From positions 52,012,277 to 52,076,276 of the forward strand of contig NC_091292.1 in NCBI RefSeq assembly GCF_038502225.1: a DNA stretch of 64,000 bases, read 5' to 3'. The translations under genes were made by a program, and so were the position numbers. Shown here piece after piece: positions 1-10,129 of this stretch (positions are counted from its first letter, which is position 1; each line of letters starts with the position of its first letter). Below the pieces are notes generated by a model. That model did not search any database, was not told where the DNA came from, and saw only the letters and a list, made by a program, of their open reading frames with translations. This DNA comes from Cherax quadricarinatus. Lineage: Eukaryota > Arthropoda > Malacostraca > Decapoda > Parastacidae.

Positions 1-643
1 CAGCAGCATATGAACGCTGCTCCGTTGAAACATCAAACCGCCTTACTTCCGTCGTTTTATCACGTCTTGTAGGGCATTGCGCCACCATATGGTCATACAT
101 CCCACAAAGCCTGCACGTACGCCTTTGTCCTGAGTACGTAACGTACACTTGCATACGAAAGTCCTCCATAACCACATACGACGGAATAGGGTGCTTGAGG
201 GACATTTTCAGGGAGAAAGACCCCTCCAGCATACCAACTAGAGGACCATCATGCCACCGTCCCATAGTTGCCATATGAACCGTGCCATAGCGTGCAAAAA
301 CATTCCTCAAATCACTCTCGTCCGCCTCAAAAGGAACGTTTCGTACCTTGATCCAGGTGTAAAAACGGGAGACGTCGTGAAGGCGAACAGTGACACCAGG
401 ATTAACAGTTTTGATCACATCCTGATAAGTGGCAACCATATTTTCGTAAGTACTATTTTGTCTGAATTTGACAAAAAGCCTCGAATTTCCGTTCAAAGAG
501 ACACCATAAAGATCTTCATTATTGATACCATATGTATCTCGGAGTATCGCAGTAAGCAGTAGATGTGTATTCTGATTGTTGAACGAGCCTGTCACCAATT
601 GAAGGCAGACGGTGTTGACTCGCCTACGTGCACCTTCCGCCAT
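1..643 (-). CDS. LINE ORF1 protein (RRM-like plus CCHC zinc knuckle), 5' part, runs off the left edge
   Basis: A frame opens with ATG at 643-641 (context ACAATGG, A at -3 and G at +4) and stays open for 214 codons to the first base of the window. The product aligns by eye along its whole length with the ORF1 at 57330-58598, so it is a second copy of the same L1/Tx1-like LINE. Residues 95-172 look like an RNA-recognition fold. Residues 177-190 are a CCHC knuckle (CRLCGMYDHMVAQC). In this family ORF1 binds element RNA and chaperones reverse transcription. Unlike the other copy it has no nonsense codon where that copy reads V-stop-N (here V-R-N). The reverse-transcriptase part would lie left of the window. 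Seen: frame, knuckle and homology. Inferred: RRM fold and clade. Confidence 0.85.
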   Translation of the reverse strand, partial: MAEGARRRVNTVCLQLVTGSFNNQNTHLLLTAILRDTYGINNEDLYGVSLNGNSRLFVKFRQNSTYENMVATYQDVIKTVNPGVTVRLHDVSRFYTWIKVRNVPFEADESDLRNVFARYGTVHMATMGRWHDGPLVGMLEGSFSLKMSLKHPIPSYVVMEDFRMQVYVTYSGQRRTCRLCGMYDHMVAQCPTRRDKTTEVRRFDVSTEQRSYAA

Positions 644-1189
644 TGTGAGTGCACTGAGGAAAACTGCGCAGCAATCAACAGAGTCAGGAGCTACTGCGCA
701 GCCTGTCCGTACGGCCCAAGAGCGATACGAACAATGCTGGATAAGTATTCATTGGTTAATTGTCGTAGCTTCCCTGTTATTCCTCTCTGCTGTTCTAGTT
801 TTTTACCCCAGTCTCTCGAGCTATACTGTGTCAAAAGCATGGTTATGATTTTCTCATTTGTGACCTGGCACTTACTACCTATACATCCCGTCATCTTAAA
901 CACTTCTATTCTTCTTGTTGCTTTTCCACTTCACGCCATTCAGAAATGATCTGATGTTTGTCTGTTCTCTTCTGAAGCTTGGCTTCCCACTGGTCAACAG
1001 TTTTTGAAAACTTGCATGCTTCTTAAATGAGTTTAGTTAATTCTTATGTATTTTTATGTCCTGAATCCAAATATCACCTTGAAAATGCTTATTGGCTATA
1101 GGTTTAAAGACACGAGATATGTAATATTTTATTATTTTAATATAACGTACAATATGTGTCACTATGTTTTAAACTCTAATCCAGACCTA
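644..1189. other. LINE 5' leader, then no recognisable gene
   Basis: The first tens of bases upstream of the ATG at 643 are presumably the LINE 5' leader. Beyond that the sequence becomes AT-rich and I see no gene, splice-bounded exon or named repeat. The small frames here are antisense or chance. Confidence 0.4.
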
Positions 1190-1700
1190 CTCTCTGTCTT
1201 TTTGCTTGACGTTTATAGTGGGCTGAAGAATCATCTCTTGCCAATGTCCAGCAATTGTCTGCAAGCATTCTTGTGCACCATTTGCCCTGGTACCATTTTT
1301 CCATGGTTGAAATATCTTTGTGAAACCTTTCACCATGTTCGCCACTAACTGTGCCACACTTTGCTGGAAAAAAGTCTAAATGTGAGCCCAAAAAGTGGAT
1401 TTTCAGTGAAATATAAGTGACATATAAGCCTTGAAAAAGGTTTTCCACCAACTATTTATAATTGCCTTCCCTTCTGTTTCCGAGAAATCCCTTCACCACT
1501 AACTTGAAGGCTTCCCAAGCAGCTTTCTCCTCCCCATGAAGATCTGATTCAAAGTCACCATCTTTAAGCTCTCGAATCTGAGGACCATTAAAGTCTCCCT
1601 CTCTCTTATCTCAGCGTCGCTCAGTAAGGGGAATTTTTATGTTAAATACTTGACTCCCTGACTGGATTTATCCATAGCTGTTACAAAGTTTTTCATGAGC
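1190..1700 (-). pseudogene. Decayed fragment of a multi-copy arthropod protein ending in a GERFHxDIS block
   Basis: Minus-strand translation gives GLYVTYISLKIHFLGSHLDF followed by a G-E-R-F-H-K-D-I-S block and a C-W-x-L-x-R-D end. Upstream in the same direction are N-G-P-Q-I-R-E-L and K-G-F-L-G-N-R-K blocks, separated by stops and frame changes. I know these blocks from uncharacterised, highly repeated arthropod proteins in which NFLGNH, HFLRNHLDFFP and GERFHQDI occur in that order. A second fragment, from the part just before this one, lies at 46290-46520. The function is unknown to me. It behaves as a dispersed repeat and is clearly broken here. Confidence 0.55.
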
Positions 1701-2617
1701 CCCAAGTTTATGTGTAGCTGTGGTAGCAAAATTTTGTTTGGTTCAATGAGAGGTGGATGTTAAACAGTTTTTCATCCCAGGTTCCAATCAAATCAGATCA
1801 AATCAAAATTTTTATTTCCTTGTAAAGCTCACAATGTGTGCTTTGCATGTTATAAAATATTTATTACAAAAAAGGCCACTATCATGTCTAAGCATGATTG
1901 ACGAGGTGGCCAGTCTCTCCTGATGTAGTGGGAGCCTCTTGCATGGTTGTCCCATTCACATAAAAAGCAGCAGTACTTGGCGTATCTGCCCTGCAAGCCC
2001 ATCACTAAGAAAATCACGTACTTTTCACTTCAAAATATAAAGTTGCATAGCACAACCACCTTCTATGACTGCTGGAACAATAATGAAGGTCAGTGAGACT
2101 GTGAGTGTGATAAGAAACGCACTGCCGCAAGCCTGTTGGAACCTGTTGTGACACGTAGGTGTATACTGAAAAGTAGAGCTAACAAACAATTTTAACCATG
2201 ATATTCATTATCAGTGACCTAAAATTAGTTGGAAATTGCTACTCTGGTCTCGGAAGCATTTTGGTTGTTGACCAGTGAATTTTATCCTTCCTGTCCCATC
2301 TCTCTCTCACTATCCATGTTTACCTCCACAAAATATTCAAAATGTTTCCCATCTTTACACAGCTTTTTATACCTTTGTTTTTAAGTTAATTTATTTCTTT
2401 TGTTGGCGTTATGTACTATGTTTTGTGATACATCTGAAGTAATGTTATAATACGTCATTTTTTCACATATCACAGGTTTCGAAGATTGTTGTCATGTAGT
2501 GAGTTAGGAGGGAGAGGATGAGTAGTAGGGAGACACTTAGTGCTTATTTTTTTCTGATTTATTTAGCAAGGAAGAATGTATTAATAAAAACTTTATTTAA
2601 CCTTCTCTTCCCAACAG
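1701..2617. other. Intron-like AT-rich sequence ending in a 3' splice site
   Basis: No coding signal is seen. The stretch contains a T-rich block near 1795-1870 that may be part of an old repeat. It ends in a good acceptor, a pyrimidine-rich run ending CTTCTCTTCCCAACAG at 2602-2617, directly before the open frame at 2618. I read the last part as an intron. Confidence 0.45.
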
Positions 2618-3451
2618 TTGGTGTTATTAGATTCGAGACATGTTGGAAAGAACGAGGTTATACTTATGAACATTCATCGCCTTACAATCGATCGCTCCAT
2701 TTGCACCGACTTACACCTTCGGAACGTTGCTGATGCTCGAGTGAACGGTCAGCCATCCACTTCCTGCTCGCGGATAAACGCCTTACTCCAAAATGTCACT
2801 CTCGACCTCCTGGGTGACCCTGTCACCAAAGCGCATGTTATGAACTCTAAAATAAGAGAGATAAGACTGCAAAGCCTCAAAGATCAGCTGACGATCATCA
2901 GCTCAAGTATAGGTGTCCTAAAGGTGGGAGAGGTGAGTGGGAATGCATCTGTCAAGGTACAGAATACCAGCATCACACGTCTGGAGAGCCTCAACATCAG
3001 GGAGTCTGAAAAAATGCTTTTCGATGACTGTGTAATCAACGAGGTCTCACCTAGCGCTATGGTTCTGTCGTCCAGGAACAATATATTCAGCAAGGTCAGG
3101 TTCTCTTCAACACATGACCGACCCATGGCTACCCTGGTGCTTGACCCTGGGGCTGCCGTTACTCTCGAAAACTTGTCAGGGGAAACATTGGTAAACTGCT
3201 CTGCCTTTTCCACCTTTCCTGAAGAACCCCCGCATGTGACCGATTCCATTTGTCCAACACGACTTCCACACACTCCTGATCACCAATTTTATTTTTGGAC
3301 CTCAGTAATTCAACTTATTATTATCATCCTTGTCCTCATATTTATTTCCCTTCGAAAAATTCTTAAAAAATGCCTTCGTGTAGCCTCAAAGATAATCCTT
3401 TCAGTAGCACACAACCTTCCATATCTCGGTCAGCCCATCAGGAGGACGTAA
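2618..3451 (+). CDS. Probable terminal exon of a single-pass membrane protein (host gene)
   Basis: Open for 277 codons directly after a strong acceptor (CTTCTCTTCCCAACAG at 2602-2617) to a TAA at 3449-3451. There is no ATG at the exon start, so upstream exons must lie outside the window or be unrecognised. The ectodomain has short repeating segments with regularly spaced Ile, Leu and Val and many Ser, Thr and Asn (for example VQNTSITRLESLNI). This would suit a beta-helix or leucine-rich-like solenoid. One hydrophobic segment (FYFWTSVIQLIIIILVLIFI, about residues 225-244) is a transmembrane helix, followed by a basic R-K-x-x-K-K tail. I do not recognise the family. The length of undamaged frame, with base composition unlike the repeats around it, argues for a real gene. 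See the tandem repeat overlapping its end. Confidence 0.7.
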   Translation: MVLLDSRHVGKNEVILMNIHRLTIDRSICTDLHLRNVADARVNGQPSTSCSRINALLQNVTLDLLGDPVTKAHVMNSKIREIRLQSLKDQLTIISSSIGVLKVGEVSGNASVKVQNTSITRLESLNIRESEKMLFDDCVINEVSPSAMVLSSRNNIFSKVRFSSTHDRPMATLVLDPGAAVTLENLSGETLVNCSAFSTFPEEPPHVTDSICPTRLPHTPDHQFYFWTSVIQLIIIILVLIFISLRKILKKCLRVASKIILSVAHNLPYLGQPIRRT

Positions 3452-3640
3452 ACAACATACTCTTGGGCTCATACCCTTTTATATCTCAGTCAGCATATGA
3501 GGAAGGGGTAGACAACATACTACAGGGCTCACAACCTAATTTGATATATCAGTTAGCACATAAGCAGAGGGTAGACAACATGCCGCAGAGCTCACAACCT
3601 AATATATCTAAGAGTCACAGGGAGATTCAGTACTTCAAAG
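3412..3640 (+). repeat. Tandem repeat of 60-63 bp units, open in an alternative frame
   Basis: About three and a half units begin near CCATATCTCGGTCAGCC and recur near TTTATATCTCAGTCAGC and TTGATATATCAGTTAGC. Units are multiples of three. In the +1 frame relative to the exon at 2618-3451 they read without a stop from 3370 to 3669, with unit cores such as SAHQEDVNNILLGS, SAYEEGVDNILQGS and LAHKQRVDNMPQSS. The main frame stops inside the first unit. The repeats may therefore be an original cytoplasmic tail separated by a frameshift or by alternative splicing. Confidence 0.65.
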
Positions 3641-3809
3641 TGGCGAAGCAACATATCCTGGTTAGCTAATTGAATGACGGATAAAAACCTAATAGACTCC
3701 ACCAAACCTTAAGCTGAATCACATGTGCGGATTTAGCACCTTAGAGCGCAAGATAATGTTTATGAGTCTTTCTAGGACTCCTTGGTACTGAAAATGCTCT
3801 CGTACCTCG

Positions 3810-4115
3810 TAGTATGAACATAAGAATGAGGGGGAACTGAAATAGGCCTACTGACCCATATTAGGCTGATTCACATATCTAACCCTTTACACTCATATTT
3901 TTTTCTGATTTGTTAAGCCTTTAAAGATTTCACCTTCAGTGACCCTACTTGGCGGATTATTCCACGCATTAACAACTCTACTCCTGAACCAGTTCTTTCC
4001 TATACACTTCCTACTTAAATTTAAATTGATCCAACCTGAGTACATTATTTTGCTGGATATCTCTTGTACCCTGTTTATATCGCCTTTATATACATAATAG
4101 TATTGTAATTAATCG
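3810..4115 (-). pseudogene. LINE reverse-transcriptase C-terminal tail and 3' end (CR1/L2-like)
   Basis: Minus-strand reading gives G-K-N-W-F-R-S-R-V-V-N-A-W-N, the conserved extreme C-terminus of CR1/L2/Jockey-type LINE proteins, followed by a short 3' UTR with GGGTCAGTAGGCCTATTTC and CATTCTTATGTTC. The same 3' signature occurs on the plus strand at 18185-18348. This is a 5'-truncated copy with only the tail left. Confidence 0.6.
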
Positions 4116-4654
4116 CAAAACAACCGATCACCATTGCACAACAGCCACAGGGGTGGGGAAATAAGGTTGATTTAAGCTATTCACTTTGCAACGTCACTTC
4201 GGTAGCAAAACACAAAAATGGAAAAGTCTGAATGATGGCCTAGACGCAGGCCTGTGTTTAGGAACGCAGTCTCAACCAGAAAGGCCAGGTTGGAGGCACC
4301 CGGCACTCCACTCTGTATAGAACAGTTGTCTAGAAATGTTTTAAGCAGTGGCGTATGATGGTTGTCACAAGGTGTGCACTGTGCTACTGTGCTGAATCTA
4401 CTACTCAAAAATAAACATACAAACTTAAGGTTATATCTATATATAGTACGGATTGCAAATTGCAAATGATATGAATTATCTGGAATTAATAAACTGAATT
4501 TCTAATATTCTATAAATTGTATAAATTTCAAAATAAGAGATGAATTTTATCTTACTCAAAAATTTAAAAATAAAAGCACCAGATAATTTTACTTACTTAA
4601 TTCACTTGTACATCAGTTCTATTCTTCTTTACATCTTAAACTGGTCTATTATCT
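4116..4654. other. No gene recognised
   Basis: AT-rich sequence with short chance frames. AATAAA-like words occur near 4484 and 4570 and could serve the exon ending at 3451, but nothing fixes them as its polyadenylation signals. Confidence 0.3.
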
Positions 4655-4770
4655 CATCAAAAGCTCCAGCTTAGTCATCATATGACTAAGACCCGCGTCA
4701 GGAGACACTTGTCCTGTTTCCAGACAAACCTTACCAAGCAACCAACCATCATACAGTGAGCCTCTCTGCT
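4655..4770 (+). repeat. Dispersed repeat K, copy 1
   Basis: Contains AAAGCTCCAGC, GTCATCATATGACTAAGACC, CGCGTCAGGA and CACTTGTCCTGTTTCC in order. The same ordered blocks are at 41055-41220 and 45180-45345. ATCATATGACTAAGACC has palindromic character. No coding content. Confidence 0.6.
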
Positions 4771-5479
4771 TCATTCGCATCAGTTCACTTTTTTCAATAG
4801 GGTGTAAACTGAGGCCACTTAGTGCTGTAAACAACAACTGATATTGTTACATCAACAGCCCCAGACTTCGACCTCACTTAATCTTTGTTTCTGAGTGTGT
4901 ATTATTAGATTTGAAAACAAATTACGACCAGATTATATCATGATACTGCAAGAACAGTGTTATTATAAAGAAAATCAGTTTCAGTTAATGAAATTTCAAC
5001 TTTATTCATACAACTTGTCACCACGAAAACGAACACAGGATGTGTGCTGGTGGAATGTCGCTCACCCTCGGCCCTTATTTTTGTCACTATCCCATTATCC
5101 CGCCATCTGCCCAGTGCCATGTTCATGATACAACTAGCTGTGGGGTGTGCAGTGTTATCTCAGAAAAACTGCCACAGTATCTCATAACAGAGGACAGAAA
5201 AATTAGCTTCCCATTATGATCCAAGATTATATTATTGAGTGAGCTTAATATTTATGATGAATTGACAAGAAATGAGAGTAAACCTATCAACCTTCTAAAA
5301 ATGAAGGAAATTGAGAACATAAAATATATGATACATGGCAATAATCATTAATGATCCACTGTATTTTTTTAGTTAGATTTAGGCTTTAAAAATTGTTGTA
5401 ATCAAACGTGTGACTAGACATATCATAAAGTTTGAGGAATACTCTCATGAATGTAAAAATGCAACATCAATCTTGGCAG
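4771..5479. other. No gene recognised
   Basis: The small frames here lack family resemblance and acceptable splice context. I see nothing else. Confidence 0.3.
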
Positions 5480-5775
5480 AATGACTCAATATACTATCGA
5501 TTACATGTCGTTACTGCAATGGATTTAGTTGTGTTCAGAACCTATGGTCCATTAATTTATCTTAGCAACCGGTCCCTTCTTGTCTTCAAGAGGGAGCTGG
5601 ACAGATACCTAAAGTCAGTGCCGGATCAGTCCTGCTGTGGTTCGTACGCTGCACTACGTGCGGCCAGCACTAAGAGCCTCGTTGATCAGGCCCTGATCCA
5701 CCGGGAGGCCTGGTCGTGGACCGGGCGGCGGGGGCGTTGATCCCCAGAATATCCTCCAGGTAGCAGATAGATCCC
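5480..5775 (+). pseudogene. LINE 3'-terminal fragment
   Basis: Plus-strand translation includes VFKRELDRYLKSVPDQ and LVDQALIHREAWSWTGRRGR, a C-terminal LINE tail that I know as an extremely common repeat in decapod genomes. The consensus reads LVDQALIHREA and is followed by a CCCC-rich 3' UTR with CTCCAGGTA. The clade is probably CR1/L2-like. Only the tail is present. Confidence 0.65.
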
Positions 5776-5976
5776 TATTTTATCATTATATTCGATGGCA
5801 TTTGCAAGCTGTATGCACACCTTGCAAATGCAGCAAACCCCGGCATTTTCAACACCTCTATTAACGAACTATTCCGTCTGGACAACATGCTTGCATTCAA
5901 TTTTTCAAGACTCCACACCTTCAGCAGACATCTTCAATATCCTTCCCAACGCTGTGAACTTTACTGCACCTGAAGA

Positions 5977-6281
5977 TGTCAGCATAGTTGCTGATCCCCT
6001 ACATGTGTTGTATAGCTTATCTGAGTATCATAGTTAGTACCATCCACATGTTTTACATACATGACCCCTTGCTAGGCTCAGTGACTAGCATGTGTGATGT
6101 CACGTGATGCCACATGAGTGCATGGCATGCGCTGTCTCGCTCTCAGTTCCCGGTAGACCTACCAAGCAACAGGACAGGCAGGTTGGGTTTCCCCCATTTC
6201 ACACTCTGCCAATATATGTGTTACCATCCAACAAGTGCATTTAACTCCAACCATCACATCTCCACGAACCCTCCCCAACAA
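5977..6281 (+). repeat. G1 5' LTR
   Basis: Starts TGTCAGCATAG and ends near CCTCCCCAACA just before the PBS-like TGGTGGCAGTGG at 6283. It matches 23270-23735 once the 168-bp insertion there is removed. It is related to the G3 LTRs at 30063-30352 and 38483-38773. Confidence 0.85.
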
Positions 6282-6282
6282 A

Positions 6283-6300
6283 TGGTGGCAGTGGTGAGCA
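6283..6300 (+). promoter_or_regulatory. G1 primer-binding site
   Basis: TGGTGGCAGTGGTGAG directly follows the LTR. TGG pairs with a tRNA 3' CCA. G3 has TGGTGGCAGCGG in the same place. The tRNA was not identified. Confidence 0.6.
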
Positions 6301-7600
6301 CATAAATTTGGTATTTATGTAGATGTCTGGAGATAAATTCTCTCAGCCGACGAGGACATTGTGTGTGTGATGCATGGCGGCCTAACTAAACAGCCTGCTC
6401 CTTCGGCCCAGCACTCGCCAGCCTCTCTGCATTACTTCCTGGTCAGTCTTTGTATTAGTGTTTTATCTGCTTATTTGCATTACTTCTGAGGGGTTGACCC
6501 AGGTTTGCAAATTAAGCCAAGCCACCAAGCCAGTCTGTGGGGGGAAGTCTGCCATACACCATCCAGCCTTGCCTGCTAAGCTAGCTTTCCACCCCTGCTG
6601 TGCTCATCGTTACAAGTTCTCAAGCCAGTCTGTGTGACGGGTTAAGCCAGCCAGCAACTAACCTAGGTGACTTAACCCAGTACTTAAGCAAGCCACGTGA
6701 GTTCCAGCCTTCACCATCGCTTGTGCTTCCAGTTCTAAGCCATCCTGAGTGATTTACCATCCCTGTGGTGTTGTGGCATTTTGTGTTTTTTTTTTAAGCC
6801 AGCCCAGCTTAGAATATTTTTGTGCCTAGTGTGGGTGTTGCGTGGCTTATGCCACTTATCCCATCCCATAGGCCCAGCCACCACTCAGTGTCTCAGTGCA
6901 CTGCTTCAACCACCCACACTTCCTACTACCACTGTGTTTTTTACCCTTATTTCGGGCTCTAGGACCATATTTTACGGACCACATAGGGGGTCAAGACGTA
7001 AGATTGTTCCTTTGACCCTGTGCACCAACGTAAAAGCTTCCTGTGTGCGTCTATCGTCGATTTAAGCGCAAAAACTTCGATAATTTGCCGAGTAGTGGAG
7101 TCCCGCGCCACCCACAAGACTCCACCACTACCTTCCTCCACCACCATCACTAGTCTCATTCTTCACCAAAGTCGCTACAGTGATAATATTTTTTTATAGA
7201 GACATTTGCGAGTGTTGAGACAATTTTTTTTCCAGTGATTTCTTAGTGACATTCAGTGACTCTTGATTAGACTGTGTTCATCATATCTTGTTTGCAATAT
7301 TTTTTTTCTTCTTTCTTCAGTGTTAATTTTCGTGCTTTATTTTATGTCTGTTGTGTTGTAATCATTTTTTTTATATACGTGAAATAAGTACTTTTCCATT
7401 TTTCCCTGTTGTGTGCAATATGTAAGCAGTATAAACTTGTGTTTACACTTCATAAATTATCTTGTATTCACAGTACTGTGTTCCTTGCCCAGTAATTTAT
7501 GCAGTGAAGTAATTCAGTAACTTGTTATCTTATATTCTGCATCACAACTCAGTGTTGTCTCAGTTATTTTTTTTTTCTCTCCCAACATTTGTGTCTTTTG
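6301..7600 (+). other. G1 5' untranslated region
   Basis: T-rich non-coding leader that aligns by eye with the reverse complement of the G3 leader (about 37150-38480), for example the shared blocks around TTAAGCCAG and GCGACTTT. No reading frame of a known family. Confidence 0.6.
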
Positions 7601-7672
7601 TAGATGAATGGTTCAGAGAAACGACATGTTGATAAATTAGACACATGTGCAACTCTTGGGTATCTTTATTGA

Positions 7673-7707
7673 GGAAACGTTTCGCCACACAGTGGCTTCA
7701 TCAGTCC
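7673..7707 (-). ncRNA. Hammerhead-ribozyme-like motif, copy A
   Basis: On the minus strand: stem I GGA / TCC, core CTGATGA, an extra A, stem II GCCAC/GTGGC with loop TGT, then GAA, self-complementary ACGT (stem III), T, and the other stem I strand. All invariant core bases of the hammerhead (CUGANGA and GAA) are present. The extra A before stem II is non-canonical. Catalysis is not proven. Confidence 0.65.
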
Positions 7708-8044
7708 ATACGTAGGAGAAACTTGAAGAACAGGAGGAGAATGAGGTAATCAGTCCCTCAACCTTGAGTCGATGTGTTCAGTCCATAAATCTTGAATAGA
7801 ATACGGCATATGAGCGGAGAAGCAGCTTATAAACTGTATGGCAGGAGAGGTGCAGTAGTCATAGGTGGTGTCACATTTGTTCAATGTGGAAGTAGGTCGT
7901 GCCCAAGAATTAGGCAAGCGAAGAATTCCTAAGTATTAAGATCCCAAGAAGTTGCAGTGTCTGACAGGTTTGTAGATGAATGGTTCAGAGAACCGACATG
8001 TTGATAAATTAGACTCATGTGCAACTCTTGGGTATCTTTATTGA

Positions 8045-8079
8045 GGAAACGTTTCGCCACACAGTGGCTTCATCAATCC
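8045..8079 (-). ncRNA. Hammerhead-ribozyme-like motif, copy B
   Basis: Same fold as copy A 373 bp away, but the core reads TTGATGA (C3 replaced by U). Stem II, GAA, ACGT and the stem I GGA/TCC pairing are kept. C3 pairs with G8 in active hammerheads, so this copy may be impaired. Confidence 0.6.
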
Positions 8080-8647
8080 ATACGTAGGAGAAACTTGAAG
8101 AACAGGAGATGTGTTGTGTTCCTCCCTTATTTTGTGTGTTAACCTTTCTCTGTTTTGTATTTTTTTGCCCTTTATTATTTTTCATATTTCATTGAACAAA
8201 TTCACTCTTAGTGCAATTTTTAACCATTTTTAAAGTAAATCATTCCTTTGCTTGTTCAGTAAGTGTTTGCTTAAGCTGCAGTTAAGAGTAAAAGTGTTCA
8301 ATCATTTCATTTCTTGATAATTTTTTTTATTGTTTTGTAAACTGCATTTTCTTGTGTGTGCAATTTTTTTATTATTGCAGTGTTGACTCATTTGGAATGA
8401 TTCTTTTGCAAGTAATGTGCTGCCATCAATTTTTTTCTTTCAGAAATTTTTATGTAGTGTGTTGTGCAGTACTTTTTGATTGGTATTTGTTATTTGCAAT
8501 AATGCTACAGTTTATCTCAGTGCAATATCCTGTGATTTCAGTTTTACATTTCTTGTTCTGTGCATAATATTTTATTCTTTGTGTGTCTTTTTTTTTAGAG
8601 TGAATTGCTTTCCCAGTTTGTCTTAATATTGCACAAGATTTATTGAT

Positions 8648-9562
8648 TGTGAGGGAAAAGTTCAATAGATAGGAGTAGTGAGGGAGTATATAGTAACAAT
8701 AGTTTCATTGCCGGCTACTTGTTAAGGTAGGGCAAGTCTAGCTCCCACTATCCCTTCCCCTCCCTCTTCCCCCCCCACGAAAGGTGACGTGTGGGGCTCT
8801 GGTCAAACAGTAAATCACTCGACTCACAGCTCCCAACACTACTGTAAGTACATGCCTGCCTTGTATTCTAGTGGATTTATTGGTTAAAAGCTTCACTTTT
8901 GACCAATAATAAACTTAGTCCTTTCAGTCTTGCTCTAAGTTGACTGTTGTAATAATCATCACGTCTTTTAAGTATTGTACTTATCATGGAGAGTGATTAT
9001 TTAAGCAGTGGGTAACCTGTCTATCTTTCCAGCTTGGATGACAGAGTGGGTCACCTGTCAATCAACGAGAAGAACTAATGGAGAAGGACTAACGTCCTGA
9101 GACGTCCCCTTTTTGGATTTAATTACCTGTGCACCTGTATGAAATTGCAGGACGTAACCCCTCATCATTGCAGTGGTAAAGAACCTGCTTTCCTGTCATC
9201 GGGATATAATACTCACGGCTATACTGTGAAGAACTAGCCAGTGGGTCATAACCAACACCTGCGACCCCCCCCTCATCATCAGCAACGGCTACGATTTCAA
9301 CAACACAGTGTCACCAACACCAGACACCCCAACATTTATATTAGCGTTGAGTTCAAATGTTATTTTATTCATTTCATTTTTCATTTTTCCTTCAAATAGG
9401 ATATACCTGTCATGTTTTATTGTTTTATGTTTGCTTTAATAAATAATAAAGTGTTTATCTTTGTGAATTATTATTTCTTTTTCTATTCATTAATTTTCCT
9501 GAGGAGGAGCCAGCCTTAGTAATACTTACTGAAGTTGTTACAGGGCTGAGTAAGCCTTCACA
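8648..9562 (+). repeat. G2 5' LTR
   Basis: Runs from TGTGAGGGAAAAG to GCCTTCACA and is nearly identical to 15088-16005. AATAAA motifs (for example in TTAATAAATAATAAAG near 9436) could supply polyadenylation. Confidence 0.92.
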
Positions 9563-9564
9563 AG

Positions 9565-9582
9565 TGGCGACCTTGCCAGGAT
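9565..9582 (+). promoter_or_regulatory. G2 primer-binding site
   Basis: TGGCGACCTTGCCAGG begins two bases after the LTR. TGG pairs with a tRNA CCA end. The tRNA was not identified. Confidence 0.6.
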
Positions 9583-10129
9583 CAACTCCACTGAATCAAG
9601 ATTCAACTCCATCTCGAATCTACCATTGGAACTTCAATGCCGCATACCACAGACGGTTACCACCAGCCATGAGTAATTATTCTCTATGGTAGGACTACGG
9701 TACAGGTATTTAAAAGATTTGGTGATTGTTATAGTCTCAATTTATTGTAAGTCAAGTCAGGCAGGATATAATAGTTAATTCTGCCACCTTTCTTGTGAGC
9801 TTGAAACACTTTGGAGGATTAGACTCTAGGGACCCGAGATTTTCCAGTGACAATTTGTTTCATTGAGCTCTTTATTATATCAAGGGAACTGTCATAGGGC
9901 ACTCTTGATTTGTTGGTGAGAAGATTGGATGGTCAAGTGACCCCATTCTACTTACTGTTTGCTCGGAGCTGGCATAGAACCCTTTGTTTTAATTAATACA
10001 TATTGTTTAATTGAAGCAGGGATCGAGCCCTCTGGTTTATTTACAGTTTGAGCGGAGCAGGAATTGAACCATCCATTTTCTTTAATACCCGTTTCATTTC
10101 CCCTGATAGTTTAAGTTATTCTTGCAAGC

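Larger units (their letters stand above)
7601..8108 (-). mobile_element. Tandem dimer of a hammerhead-like (retrozyme or PLE terminal) unit inside G1
   Basis: Two near-identical direct repeats, 7601-7736 and 7974-8107, are offset by 373 bp and separated by 237 bp of unit sequence. Read on the minus strand each ends with the hammerhead-like fold, then a CAATAAAGATACCCAAGAG block and CACATGTGTCT. The interval carries the family's GAGGGACTGATTACCTC block. G3 lacks this insertion at the corresponding leader position, so it arrived after G1 did. Partial tandem arrays with a ribozyme in each repeat are typical of PLEs and retrozymes. No protein is encoded. Confidence 0.7.

Noticed and set aside
251..562. 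103-codon plus-strand frame
   Set aside because: It is antisense to the LINE ORF1 on the minus strand, whose homology and zinc knuckle settle the coding strand.
5795..6037. 80-codon frame before G1
   Set aside because: It runs into the G1 LTR at 5977, so its end is not its own; no motif. It may be pre-insertion sequence related to 23740-24217, but I could not show this.
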